A DNA stretch of 64,000 bases, taken from the NCBI RefSeq assembly GCF_000407505.1, contig NZ_ASWE01000003.1, positions 1 to 64,000 on the forward strand. The letters are read 5' to 3'. Position 1 is the first letter of the stretch. Each line of letters starts with the position of its first letter. Made by a program: the position numbers and the translations under genes. Shown here in pieces: positions 25,788 through 34,385 of the stretch. Under the pieces are notes generated by a model. It had not been told where the DNA came from and searched no databases. It saw nothing but the letters and a program-made list of their open reading frames with translations. The stretch comes from Enterococcus phoeniculicola ATCC BAA-412 (GTDB lineage Bacteria > Bacillota > Bacilli > Lactobacillales > Enterococcaceae).

Positions 25788-27206
25788 ATGAATATGAATG
25801 AATTTCTAGATCAAAATCAATATCCAGTATTAATACTACAGTGGTTGGAACTAAAAAAATCAACATATTGCACAGTCGGAATGTTATGCGAATTTGTCGG
25901 GATTTCTAAATTTAAAGCAGAACAATATTTAGAAGAGCTAAGGGTTTCTTTGTCAGAGGTAGCACCAGAAACAAGGATCACGGTCGAGTCTACAGGAGAA
26001 ATTTACGTGACGCACCTATCTAATCTCGTTATTAAAAAAGTTCGAGTACGCTATTTAGTTGATTCCGATGTGTTTCAATTACTAAAATATACGCTCGATT
26101 TGGAGAGTTCATTAGATAAGTTTTCACAAGAACGGTTTTTGGGGAAATCTCAAACCTACGACAAGCGAAAAAAATTAATAACAGCACTAAAACAATTTAA
26201 ATTGCACTATAAAAAAGGGAAAATTATCGGAAATGAATTGACTATAAGAAGTTTTGTTTATGCGTTGTATTTGAATTTTTTTTATGGGCTCTATGATCCT
26301 TTTTCTGATTCATTAGCAAAAAAAATTCATTATGTGATGAATCGAATGATTAGCCATTTAGACTTGAACCTTACTTTAACGCAAAAAAATAAGCTGTATT
26401 TTTATCTGGGTATTTTATTTACTCGGACAGCACACAATCATTTTTGTCCTGAAGAGTCATCTCTAGCCAATACGTTTTCTACTATTTCGAGGTTAGAAGT
26501 ATTTGATCAACAGTTTGTTAGTTCAAAAGAGAATATAAAAAATGAGTGGCAATATGTTCTTGCTTTTTTGAGAGTAGAAGGGCTGTTAGAAAATGAGTTG
26601 TCTACTAAAGCAATGGAGCAGACAACTCTCTGCCAAGAATTTATTTCGCAAGTTGTAAAAGGGAATCCTTCTGAGAAATCAAAATTTTCTGAGGAGTTAG
26701 GCTACGAAATTGAGCGGTTGAAATTGAAGTATACGATTTTTCCAGTAGATACCGAAGGCGAGGCCTATCAGCAGCCGACTTCTTTTTTAGAGGAAAGCTA
26801 CCCCATTCTTGTGGAACCTATACGGGAATTTACGAAACAGATTCAGCAAAACAATGACTTATTCAGCGAAAGTCAGCGAGTCTATAATGACCTTTTTTTT
26901 AGCGTTTTATTTGTGATTCCGATTGAGTACATGGGTAGCAATGTGTATGTTTGTGTTGACTTTACACAAGGGGAAGCCTATACGCATTTTATTTACAAAC
27001 AGATTGAAGGGTTTCGAAATCAGAATATTGTGGTTCAGACGAAAATTTCTTCTAAGACTGACTTGTTTATTTCTGATTTTGCGAGTGAGCGGTTGTCAGC
27101 GGAGCAAATAATCTGGAAAGAACCTCCTAATGCGGATGATTGGGAAGCATTTGGAGCAATCGTCTCACAAATTAAACAACGGAAAGCAGGCATAAAGAGT
27201 GAATAA
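25788..27206 (+). CDS. Mga-type transcriptional regulator
   Basis: About 472 residues from the ATG at 25788 (GGGAAG eight bases upstream); the frame opens earlier at 25719 but without a ribosome site. An N-terminal helix-turn-helix lies in YCTVGMLCEFVGISKFKAEQYLEEL, followed by a second winged-helix/Mga region (about 60-160), helical PRD-like domains (about 170-370) and a C-terminal EIIB-like part. This is the arrangement of Mga and its enterococcal homologues, which regulate surface-protein and sugar genes according to PTS state. Its eight-base overlap with the next ORF and the adhesin downstream suggest local control of that adhesin. Which specific Mga relative it is cannot be told. Confidence 0.75.
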   Translation: MNMNEFLDQNQYPVLILQWLELKKSTYCTVGMLCEFVGISKFKAEQYLEELRVSLSEVAPETRITVESTGEIYVTHLSNLVIKKVRVRYLVDSDVFQLLKYTLDLESSLDKFSQERFLGKSQTYDKRKKLITALKQFKLHYKKGKIIGNELTIRSFVYALYLNFFYGLYDPFSDSLAKKIHYVMNRMISHLDLNLTLTQKNKLYFYLGILFTRTAHNHFCPEESSLANTFSTISRLEVFDQQFVSSKENIKNEWQYVLAFLRVEGLLENELSTKAMEQTTLCQEFISQVVKGNPSEKSKFSEELGYEIERLKLKYTIFPVDTEGEAYQQPTSFLEESYPILVEPIREFTKQIQQNNDLFSESQRVYNDLFFSVLFVIPIEYMGSNVYVCVDFTQGEAYTHFIYKQIEGFRNQNIVVQTKISSKTDLFISDFASERLSAEQIIWKEPPNADDWEAFGAIVSQIKQRKAGIKSE

Positions 27207-27570
27207 AGTTTTTTTAGGTTTAGCGATGGCTTCACTTGTAAGCTATCAGATTGGTCAACCTGTGTTTCTTATTGATCAGCTTCCTAAAGAAACAGTGAAG
27301 AAATCAAGACCACATGTTGAGCAATGGCAAGAAGAGCAAGTAATCATTGAAGGACAAACTACGGTTATTTTACAAAAAGCAAATACAAAAGAGTCAGATA
27401 CGAAAAAAGAAAAGACACGCAAACTAAAATCAACTGAACAACTTCGCTTAGAAATCTTACAGCTAGAGCGTTCACCAAAATTGGATGATGGCAATAAAGG
27501 AAAAAGTTTATTTGCCCAGCAGCTAAAGAGTCTTTCAGGAACCGTATTATATGGTGCCGTTGAAGTCTGA
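27199..27570 (+). CDS. Small exported-looking protein of unknown function
   Basis: 123 residues beginning with GTG (27199), which overlaps the end of the Mga-like gene by eight bases, so translation is probably coupled. The N-terminus has a lysine and a moderately hydrophobic stretch of about 20 residues that could be a signal or anchor. The rest is very hydrophilic and lysine/glutamate-rich (KKEKTRKLKSTEQLRLEIL), with a coiled-coil tendency and a hydrophobic C-terminal end (LSGTVLYGAVEV). I do not recognise a family. Its place between a regulator and a large LPXTG adhesin suggests it belongs to that surface locus. Confidence 0.55.
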   Translation: MNKVFLGLAMASLVSYQIGQPVFLIDQLPKETVKKSRPHVEQWQEEQVIIEGQTTVILQKANTKESDTKKEKTRKLKSTEQLRLEILQLERSPKLDDGNKGKSLFAQQLKSLSGTVLYGAVEV

Positions 27571-27746
27571 GATTTTTTTGAAGACGATTAATGATTTTTG
27601 GGAGAAAAAAGGGAAATAGGGTAATGAAAAAGGAATGTTTTTTTATAGAAGAGAAGAGGCTGGATAAAAAAGATAATTTTAGGAAGAAGGATTTAATTAT
27701 CAATTTTGTCTAATTCAACGTGTAAGAAAAAGAAAGAGGAATCGAT

Positions 27747-30700
27747 TTGAAAAAAAGTTATAGAAAGAAAGCAGGCTATATTCTGACGATTGTTTTTATG
27801 CTTATCAGCCAACTGGGAATTACCCCTTTCGTTGTTGCTGCAGAAAAAGCGACAAATCGTTCAACTATTTACCATGATTATAACGACTATCTGGCAGCAT
27901 TAAAAGTCTATAAAGATGACTATGCACAATATCAGACGGACTTGGCGCAGTATAATCAAGATAAACAGATTCATGACGATACGCAGGCACAAGCAGATCG
28001 TATCCAACAGGAGAATGCTGACAAGAAAGCTGCCTATGAAAAAGAACTAGCAGATTATCAAGTGGCTCTTGCTGAATACAATAAAAAACTAAATGAAATA
28101 GCAGATCATAGTGGAAAAGGACAATATGTTGGACCTGATATGTGGGGAGTTTATGGACATCTTGAAACGTATTTAGTCGATTATTCGGCAATTATTCAAA
28201 TGATGAATACGGGCTTGTCTATATCAGGAGATCCATTAACCAAAGTGATTCAATCTGATATGAGCAATGATCCGTATACTGGCAGCTCAACGATTGAGCA
28301 GAACATAAATGATGTAATTACTGAGTGGGATAAGTATGCCGCTTATGAAACAAGCATTTACGCATCAGTAGATCCAATAGATCTTGACACCATGATTGGT
28401 TTTGCCGTTGGTGGTGCTTGGTATAGTGGATTTAAGGGTGTAGAGTTTTATCATACTTATACGAGTACAACTGGGCAAACCAAAGACAATATTCCAAGTA
28501 GTTTAGATCATCCAACAGAAGAGGGGATTAAAACCGCACTTGCTGATTTATTTACGCAAACAAATGGCTCTCCATTCAATAGCGGTTCTGCGGGAATGTC
28601 TTCAAATACCTACATGGTGGATCAAGCGATGGTTGCAAAATGGGAAGCAGCTGTGGCGGAAGCCAAAATGCAAGGGGCGAATTTATATGAACAAGCAGGT
28701 CAAGAATACCTAGCAGCATACCAAGCGTATAATGCTACTGAATATACTTCCTCAGATTACGCTGCTTTTCTAGCGGGGGTAAATCAGGCGAAAGATACAC
28801 AAATAAAAGCGATGAATTATATCAGTGGAGTTCCCAAAGCTAGTTTAGCAGATAAAGATGATTCTGCCCCTTTTTACAATGATTTAAAAAATTTATCGGC
28901 AAGCGAACTAGCAGGAAAATATGGTTACTTAATTTTATTGAGTAACATGGCAAATCAAACGACCTATGGCTATTTCCATTTGCTGCAACCTCAGGGTGGA
29001 GAAGTAATTCAAGCTGCAACAGCCGTTTCTTGGTCGGTATCTTATCGTACATTTGGAGAAACAAAGGGGGATCATGAGCCGACACTTTCTGAGCCAGTAG
29101 AACCGACTCCGCCTAGCTATGAAGAGGTTCCCGTTGTTCCAGAAGAGCCAGTAAAACCAGTTCCGCCAGTAAAACCGGTTTATGAAGCACAAAATAAAAT
29201 CACTCTGTCAAAAATTGATAAAGAGAGTCAAAAACCATTAGCTAATGCAGTATTTACGTTGATGAATACAGATACAAATCAAGATCTTGGCGAATTTACC
29301 AGTAATAACAATGGACTGATTGAGATTACGAATCTGGACCCGGGAAATTATACGTTAACCGAAGTACACGCACCTGATGGCTACCTACTGGATAAGAATC
29401 CTGTTGCGTTTATTGTACATGGGACGGAGAATGAAGCTATTCGTTTAGAAAAAACGAATGAATTGGATTCTGGAGGAGTCCTATTAACTAAGACAGATCA
29501 AGAGTCAGGGACAGTCTTACAAGGAGCAGTTTTTAAAGTAGTTGATGCCTCTGGGAAAGTAATAAAAAGCGGGTTATTAACAGACGCTTCTGGAGAGTTA
29601 CTTGTTACGGGCTTAGTACCAGGAGATTATCAGTTTATTGAAACCCAAGCACCTGCAGGATATGCTGTAGACTCTACACCAGTAGACTTTACCATTACAG
29701 CAAATCAAACCCAAGTAGTAAAGGTATCAAAAACGAATAAACTGACCTTAGGCGGCGTCACATTAATGAAAACAGACAGTCAATCGGGTGAACGATTACA
29801 AGGAGCCGTTTTTGAACTACAGGATAAGAACGGAACCCCGTTAAAAAGCGGATTGATAACAGATGCTTCAGGAAAAATTGCGGTAGACAAGTTATCACCG
29901 GGAGAGTATCAGTTTATTGAAACCCAAGCACCAACAGGTTATATACTAGATACAACCCCTATTGTATTTACAATTAGTAAAGGACAAACAAGTCCTGTTC
30001 AACTAACAATGACTAACCAGTTAATGTCTGGTGGGGTGATACTAACAAAAGTAGATAGTGAAACAAAAGCTGTTTTACAGGGCGCAATATTTGAATTGCA
30101 GGATGAAAATGGAAATGTCCTTCGAAAAGGATTAACAACAGATAAATCCGGGAAGATTGCTATCGATAAGCTCATGCCGGGGAATTATCGATTTGTTGAG
30201 ACCCAAGCGCCAACAGGCTACACTTTAGAGACGGCTCCTTTAACATTTACAATTGAAAAAAATCAAACGAAAGTAGTAGCATTAACGATGACGAATACTT
30301 TGATCCCGGGAGGCGTCGTACTAACGAAAGTGGACAGTCAAACAGGTGCTGTATTAGAAGGGGCAGTTTTTGAGTTACAAGACAGTAAAGGCAACTCCTT
30401 ATCAAAGGGACTGATGACAGATGCTTCAGGGAAGCTTGCAGTTGACTCATTAGCTCCAGGAAAGTATCAATTTGTGGAAACCCAAGCGCCAACAGGCTAT
30501 GATTTAGACAAAACACCAGTGTCATTTGTTATAGAAAAAGGACAGAAAGAAACTGTTCAATTAAATGTAGCAAATAAAGTCACACCGGGTGGAGTTATTC
30601 TAGAGAAAATTGACAGTCAAACTGGAGAAACACTTGTCGGAGCAGTATTTGATTTACAGGACAAATCTGGACATGTAATAATGACCGATTTAACGACGGA

Positions 30701-31313
30701 TGTCTCTGGCAGAATTGCGATTGAAGGGCTGACACCAGGCGAATATCAGCTAGTGGAAACAAAAGCACCAGCAGGCTATGAGCTGGATGCGACACCTGTT
30801 TCGTTTAAAGTGAAGAAAAAACAACAAGTATCGGAAAAACTAGTGAAAAAAAATGAGGAAAAAGAGCATAGCGTTCGCATAGAAAAACAAGATGGTGAAA
30901 CGAAGGCATTACTACCTGGGGCTGTATTTAAGCTAGAGGATAAATCAGGAAATGTAATCAAAGAAGAAATTCAAACAGATGAGCAGGGTATAGCGGTTAT
31001 TGATAAGTTAGAGTCAGGTGAGTATCAGCTGGTGGAAACAAAAGCACCAGCAGGCTATACCTTGGATAAGCATCCGATACAGTTTAGCATGACAGATGAA
31101 ATTACATTTATAGATTTAGCAGTATACAACTATCAGGAAAAAGGGGGGACGCCACCTAATTTTTCAACTGGAAATTCCGGAAAGAGTCCCTCTACGTATC
31201 TGCCAAAAACCGGAGAACAACGAAATGCGAACATGTTCCTACTAGGAACGCTTTTTGTAGGGACTGCTTTTGTACTCGTGTATATTCGTAAGAAAGCAAA
31301 GAAATCTCACTAA
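27747..31313 (+). CDS. LPXTG-anchored adhesin with seven SpaA/CnaB-type repeats
   Basis: 1188 residues, TTG start behind AAAGAGGA. A signal peptide (to about 32) is followed by a helical, alanine/tyrosine-rich coiled-coil stretch (about 40-115) of the YxxxLAxY type that recalls the A-region of streptococcal antigen I/II. A globular domain of unknown fold covers about 120-450, with a proline-rich linker (about 450-480). Seven SpaA/CnaB repeats of 93 residues follow, each with a lysine in a TK-x-D context, G-A-V/I-F and a glutamate in E-T-x-A-P-x-G-Y, the residues that form internal isopeptide bonds in this family. The sorting signal LPKTGE, a membrane span and a basic tail close the protein. 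It is a surface adhesin; no pilus sortase is nearby. Confidence 0.9.
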   Translation: MKKSYRKKAGYILTIVFMLISQLGITPFVVAAEKATNRSTIYHDYNDYLAALKVYKDDYAQYQTDLAQYNQDKQIHDDTQAQADRIQQENADKKAAYEKELADYQVALAEYNKKLNEIADHSGKGQYVGPDMWGVYGHLETYLVDYSAIIQMMNTGLSISGDPLTKVIQSDMSNDPYTGSSTIEQNINDVITEWDKYAAYETSIYASVDPIDLDTMIGFAVGGAWYSGFKGVEFYHTYTSTTGQTKDNIPSSLDHPTEEGIKTALADLFTQTNGSPFNSGSAGMSSNTYMVDQAMVAKWEAAVAEAKMQGANLYEQAGQEYLAAYQAYNATEYTSSDYAAFLAGVNQAKDTQIKAMNYISGVPKASLADKDDSAPFYNDLKNLSASELAGKYGYLILLSNMANQTTYGYFHLLQPQGGEVIQAATAVSWSVSYRTFGETKGDHEPTLSEPVEPTPPSYEEVPVVPEEPVKPVPPVKPVYEAQNKITLSKIDKESQKPLANAVFTLMNTDTNQDLGEFTSNNNGLIEITNLDPGNYTLTEVHAPDGYLLDKNPVAFIVHGTENEAIRLEKTNELDSGGVLLTKTDQESGTVLQGAVFKVVDASGKVIKSGLLTDASGELLVTGLVPGDYQFIETQAPAGYAVDSTPVDFTITANQTQVVKVSKTNKLTLGGVTLMKTDSQSGERLQGAVFELQDKNGTPLKSGLITDASGKIAVDKLSPGEYQFIETQAPTGYILDTTPIVFTISKGQTSPVQLTMTNQLMSGGVILTKVDSETKAVLQGAIFELQDENGNVLRKGLTTDKSGKIAIDKLMPGNYRFVETQAPTGYTLETAPLTFTIEKNQTKVVALTMTNTLIPGGVVLTKVDSQTGAVLEGAVFELQDSKGNSLSKGLMTDASGKLAVDSLAPGKYQFVETQAPTGYDLDKTPVSFVIEKGQKETVQLNVANKVTPGGVILEKIDSQTGETLVGAVFDLQDKSGHVIMTDLTTDVSGRIAIEGLTPGEYQLVETKAPAGYELDATPVSFKVKKKQQVSEKLVKKNEEKEHSVRIEKQDGETKALLPGAVFKLEDKSGNVIKEEIQTDEQGIAVIDKLESGEYQLVETKAPAGYTLDKHPIQFSMTDEITFIDLAVYNYQEKGGTPPNFSTGNSGKSPSTYLPKTGEQRNANMFLLGTLFVGTAFVLVYIRKKAKKSH
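29193..31145 (+). repeat. Seven in-register 279-nt coding repeats (SpaA/CnaB modules)
   Basis: Module starts fall at 29193, 29472, 29751, 30030, 30309, 30588 and 30867, a constant 279 bases (93 codons). The inner modules are most alike; the first and last are more diverged. Constant length points to growth by in-frame duplication with strong structural constraint. Confidence 0.9.
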
Positions 31314-31341
31314 TAACAGGTGAAAAATTGTAGAAGATGAT

Positions 31342-31488
31342 GAGAGGGAAACAAAGAGGAGACCTTTAATTCTTAAAGCGTCTCGCTTTTAGAGATTGTT
31401 GAGAGGGAAACGAAGTGGAGACCTTCAATTCTTAAAGCGTCCCGCTTTTAGAGAATGTTGAGAACGAAACGAAGTGGAGATGAGTTCC
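31342..31488 (+). repeat. 59-bp tandem repeat, 2.5 copies
   Basis: Copies start at 31342, 31401 and 31460 (the last one partial, 29 bases). Copies 1 and 2 differ at five positions. Each full copy contains a small hairpin (AAAGCG / CGCTTT with three bases between). The array begins 28 bases after the adhesin stop. Confidence 0.85.
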
Positions 31489-31516
31489 TTCTCTTTTCAA
31501 CCTTTATCAAGAATTT

Positions 31517-31559
31517 CCGAGGGTGGGCTATAACTTAAATAGTCCTACTCTCGGTTTTT
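31517..31559 (+). terminator. Intrinsic terminator downstream of the adhesin
   Basis: A long stem opening with CCGAG and closing with CTCGG (about 15 bp with one bulge), followed by TTTTT. It lies 200 bases after the adhesin stop, beyond the tandem repeat. Confidence 0.8.
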
Positions 31560-31989
31560 AATTTATTGAATCGACTCTCTCTATACATAGAGCAGTGTTT
31601 CTTTATCTGCTGGTTACTAAACAGAAATTGAACTATTCAAAATAAGCAATAAATGAGTGAGTACAAAAAATAGTGAATAGTAAATTTTAAGATAGAAATG
31701 CAGTCTTTGTAGTCAAGAAATAACGCATGATAATTAGAAAATAGAAATCCGCACCTTTGCTTCTTTTTTCCATTCTTAGTATAATGACTATGCTTTAGAA
31801 GAGTTTGGACAATCGTTCATTGTGACTCAGAGGGCTGAGTCTTTACTAATTGGCGGGAACAGAAGACGTTTATGTACCTAAAGTAAATCATGAAAGCATT
31901 CCTTTAAAAGAGAGTTTTCCTGATTTTGTGCGGATAGCGAACTCTTTCTATCCTGACCATGTATTGTGTTATGAGAGGAAGAATAACGT

Positions 31990-32967
31990 ATGGAAAACAA
32001 TTTTTGGGCAGAGCTACCGAAGCCTTTTTTTATTTTAGCACCGATGGAGGATGTAACTGATGTTGTCTTTCGCCATGTGGTGAAAGAGGCTGGCGCACCA
32101 GATGTCTTTTTTACCGAGTTTACAAATTCAGATAGTTTTTGTCATCCAGATGGGATTGAAAGTGTTCGCGGACGTTTAGTTTTTACCGAGGATGAACAGC
32201 CAATGGTGGCACATATCTGGGGAGATAATCCTGAGTTTTTCAAAAAGATGAGTATAAGTTTGGCAGAAATGGGCTTTAAAGGCATTGATTTAAATATGGG
32301 CTGTCCAGTCCCTAACGTAGCAGGACGCGGAAAAGGAAGCGGGCTGATTTTACGTCCCGAAGTCGCAGCAGAATTGATTGAAGCAGCAAAAGCTGGCGGG
32401 CTTCCGGTGAGTGTGAAGACGCGCATTGGGTATACCGAAATGGAAGAGATGGAGGCATGGATTCGTCATCTATTGAAGCAAGACATTGCCAATCTTTCTG
32501 TTCATTTACGTACGCGAAAAGAAATGAGTAAAGTAGAAGCGCATTGGGAAGTTATCCCACAGATACTTACGTGGCGAGATGAGTTAGCCCCTCAAACCTT
32601 GATTACAGTTAACGGCGATATTTTAGATCGTAAGATGGGCTTAGCGCTTGCAGAAAAATATGGAGTAGATGGTCTGATGATTGGGCGTGGTATTTTCAAA
32701 AATCCATACGCATTTGAAAAAGAACCAAAGGAACATTCTGCAAAGGAGCTGATTGGTTTATTGCGCCTGCAGCTTGATTTACAAGACGAGTATTCAAAAC
32801 AAGTCCCTCGTTCGATTGTTGGCTTGCATCGATTCTTTAAAATCTATGTAAAAGGATTTCCAGGGGCCAATGATTTACGTGTCAGTTTGATGAATACAAA
32901 GTCGACTGATGAAGTCAGAGAAATTTTGATGAATTTTGAAAAGGAACATGAAGAGGTGTTTCAATAA
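31990..32967 (+). CDS. dus: tRNA-dihydrouridine synthase
   Basis: 325 residues. The Dus family signature is complete: [11 protein letters not shown] near the start, the catalytic cysteine in [19 protein letters not shown] (about C105), the FMN-contacting lysine in VSVKTRIGY, the histidine in LSVHLRTR, and the phosphate-binding VNGDILD and [15 protein letters not shown] segments. A helical C-terminal domain completes the length. The enzyme reduces uridine in the tRNA D-loop with NADPH and FMN in the cytoplasm. It stands alone, with a terminator before and a bidirectional one behind (33164-33210). Whether it is the DusB or another subtype cannot be decided. Confidence 0.9.
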   Translation: MENNFWAELPKPFFILAPMEDVTDVVFRHVVKEAGAPDVFFTEFTNSDSFCHPDGIESVRGRLVFTEDEQPMVAHIWGDNPEFFKKMSISLAEMGFKGIDLNMGCPVPNVAGRGKGSGLILRPEVAAELIEAAKAGGLPVSVKTRIGYTEMEEMEAWIRHLLKQDIANLSVHLRTRKEMSKVEAHWEVIPQILTWRDELAPQTLITVNGDILDRKMGLALAEKYGVDGLMIGRGIFKNPYAFEKEPKEHSAKELIGLLRLQLDLQDEYSKQVPRSIVGLHRFFKIYVKGFPGANDLRVSLMNTKSTDEVREILMNFEKEHEEVFQ

Positions 32968-33163
32968 GCCCCTCATTTTGAAGAAGGAACAAGTGATAGA
33001 AAAATGATCCTACCGTTCACTCAGGAGATATCTAGTCAAAATGGCAGATGATCTAACATCAAAAAGCAATGAATTAGGGGAAGATAACAGCGATAGCTAG
33101 ATAGATGGATAGTTCTGAAAAATAAGTGGAAGATATTTTGTTGTTATACTTTATGACAATTTT

Positions 33164-33210
33164 AAGAGCGCAGGATATAACTGGTAGAGTTATATCCGCG
33201 CTCTTTTTTT
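33164..33210. terminator. Bidirectional terminator between dus and the LacI gene
   Basis: A long stem (33164-33171 with 33198-33205, continuing inward through GGATATAACT / AGTTATATCC) is flanked by T on the plus strand and A-rich sequence on the other side. It separates convergent genes. Confidence 0.85.
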
Positions 33211-33212
33211 GT

Positions 33213-34208
33213 CTATTTATTTTCTTTCAATAATACCGAATCTCTTACATTTAGTTTAGGGATAATTTGTTGATGAACAATAGGTTCGTCAGGATAGGAA
33301 ATCCGATGAAGCAATGTGCGAATAGCTAATTTCCCCATAAATGGAAGATCGGTAGCCACATTTGTTAGTTGAGGCACAGCCATTCGGGTGAACTCGGTTT
33401 CATCAAAACAAATAATGCTAATATCATTAGGAATTAAATATCCTGACGATTGAAGGTAGTTATTCAGCATAAATGCTAACCCTGAATTTACACAAAACCA
33501 TGCTTCTGGCATTATTTCGATATTTTTCAATTGGCTGAAAAGAGCTCCTTGAGATTCTTCAATTTCAGTAATTTCAATAGCGGGATCAACAGATAGACCA
33601 TTTTCAGTTAATGCACGATGATAGCCGCGGTATCGTTCAAGGTAGCTTGGTGAAAAGTGAATATCACCGATGAAGCCAATCCGTTTAAAGCCATTTTTTA
33701 CGAGTAAGGAGACCGCATGAAATGTGCCGTCGGTATTTTTAGATAAAATGGCATCTGCCAATAATTCTGGGTTATGATGGTCAATTAAAGTAACAGGTAT
33801 CCCTGTATCAATTACCTTTTTTATATATTCATTTCTACTGTGAGAAAGAAGAATGACGCCATCGTAATTTTTTAAAGTGGGAGGTAAGGTTAGTTTATAA
33901 AGATTGTCTTCGGTTAGCGTGTACGTATCTAATTTTATATTGTTAGCTAGGGCTTCAGTTTCTGCACTTTTAACGATTTCACCAAAAAAACTGGTTTGGG
34001 AAAAAGCAAATTCAGTGGCCATTAATAAAAAAGACATCGTGTAGACTTCTTTTGGCGCGGAGTAGTGATAACCTAACTCCTTGGCTTTGTTACTTACTAG
34101 TAATTTTGTTTGTTGACTAACCCCAGGCTTATTTCTCAATGCTTGTGATACAGAATTTTTAGATATGCCTAGTGCGTCTGCTATATCTTGCATAGAGGCT
34201 TTTTTCAT
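33213..34208 (-). CDS. LacI-family repressor of the GH13/GH130 locus
   Basis: About 331 residues. The second of two adjacent ATGs is preferred because AGGTG lies five bases before it (the first, at 34211, is too close). The N-terminal helix-turn-helix reads MQDIADALGISKNSVSQAL, with the hinge helix KAKELGYHYS, followed by a two-lobed sugar-binding domain (about 60-330) with the usual LACI-type core. It is divergently transcribed from the ABC transporter operon at 34386, the standard arrangement for a local repressor. The palindromic element at 34354-34368 may be its site or a catabolite-response element. Confidence 0.88.
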   Translation of the reverse strand: MKKASMQDIADALGISKNSVSQALRNKPGVSQQTKLLVSNKAKELGYHYSAPKEVYTMSFLLMATEFAFSQTSFFGEIVKSAETEALANNIKLDTYTLTEDNLYKLTLPPTLKNYDGVILLSHSRNEYIKKVIDTGIPVTLIDHHNPELLADAILSKNTDGTFHAVSLLVKNGFKRIGFIGDIHFSPSYLERYRGYHRALTENGLSVDPAIEITEIEESQGALFSQLKNIEIMPEAWFCVNSGLAFMLNNYLQSSGYLIPNDISIICFDETEFTRMAVPQLTNVATDLPFMGKLAIRTLLHRISYPDEPIVHQQIIPKLNVRDSVLLKENK

Positions 34209-34314
34209 CATTTCACCTAATTTCTTTTATTCGATAAGTTTATTATACCACATTATTTCATTTACAATCATCTTTAATGATTACAAAATTAAATGTAATT
34301 ATAATTATGTAATG

Positions 34315-34343
34315 TTGACAAAGAGAATTACAAGTGATAGTAT
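34315..34343 (+). promoter_or_regulatory. Sigma-A promoter of the GH13/GH130 operon
   Basis: TTGACA (34315-34320) and TAGTAT (34338-34343) are separated by 17 bases. The predicted start is close to 34350, just before the cre/LacI-type element. Confidence 0.75.
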
Positions 34344-34353
34344 GTACGTGTAA

Positions 34354-34368
34354 AAGAAAACGTTTACT
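34354..34368 (+). promoter_or_regulatory. cre-like / LacI-type operator
   Basis: AAGAAAACGTTTACT agrees with the catabolite-response consensus WTGNAANCGNWNNCW except at one position. It also resembles a LacI-family operator centred on CG. It lies between the predicted start of transcription and the SBP gene, where binding would block transcription. Confidence 0.55.
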
Positions 34369-34385
34369 ATATTGGAGGAATAATT

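Larger units (their letters stand above)
31314..31989 (+). other. Gene-free stretch between adhesin and dus
   Basis: About 675 bases with a 59-bp tandem repeat (31342-31488), a terminator (31517-31559) and a small 7-bp hairpin (31824-31841). An open frame at 31850-32038 starts with TTG, overlaps the dus start and has no ribosome site; I do not regard it as a gene. Confidence 0.55.

Noticed and set aside
29193-31145. CRISPR-like array
   Set aside because: The period is 279 nt, in-frame within a coding gene, and explained by SpaA/CnaB modules.
31342-31488. CRISPR array
   Set aside because: The 59-bp units are contiguous with no spacers, and no cas genes are near.
31850-32038. 62-codon open frame before dus, starting with TTG
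   Set aside because: It has no ribosome binding site, overlaps the well-supported dus start in another frame and has no recognisable protein features.
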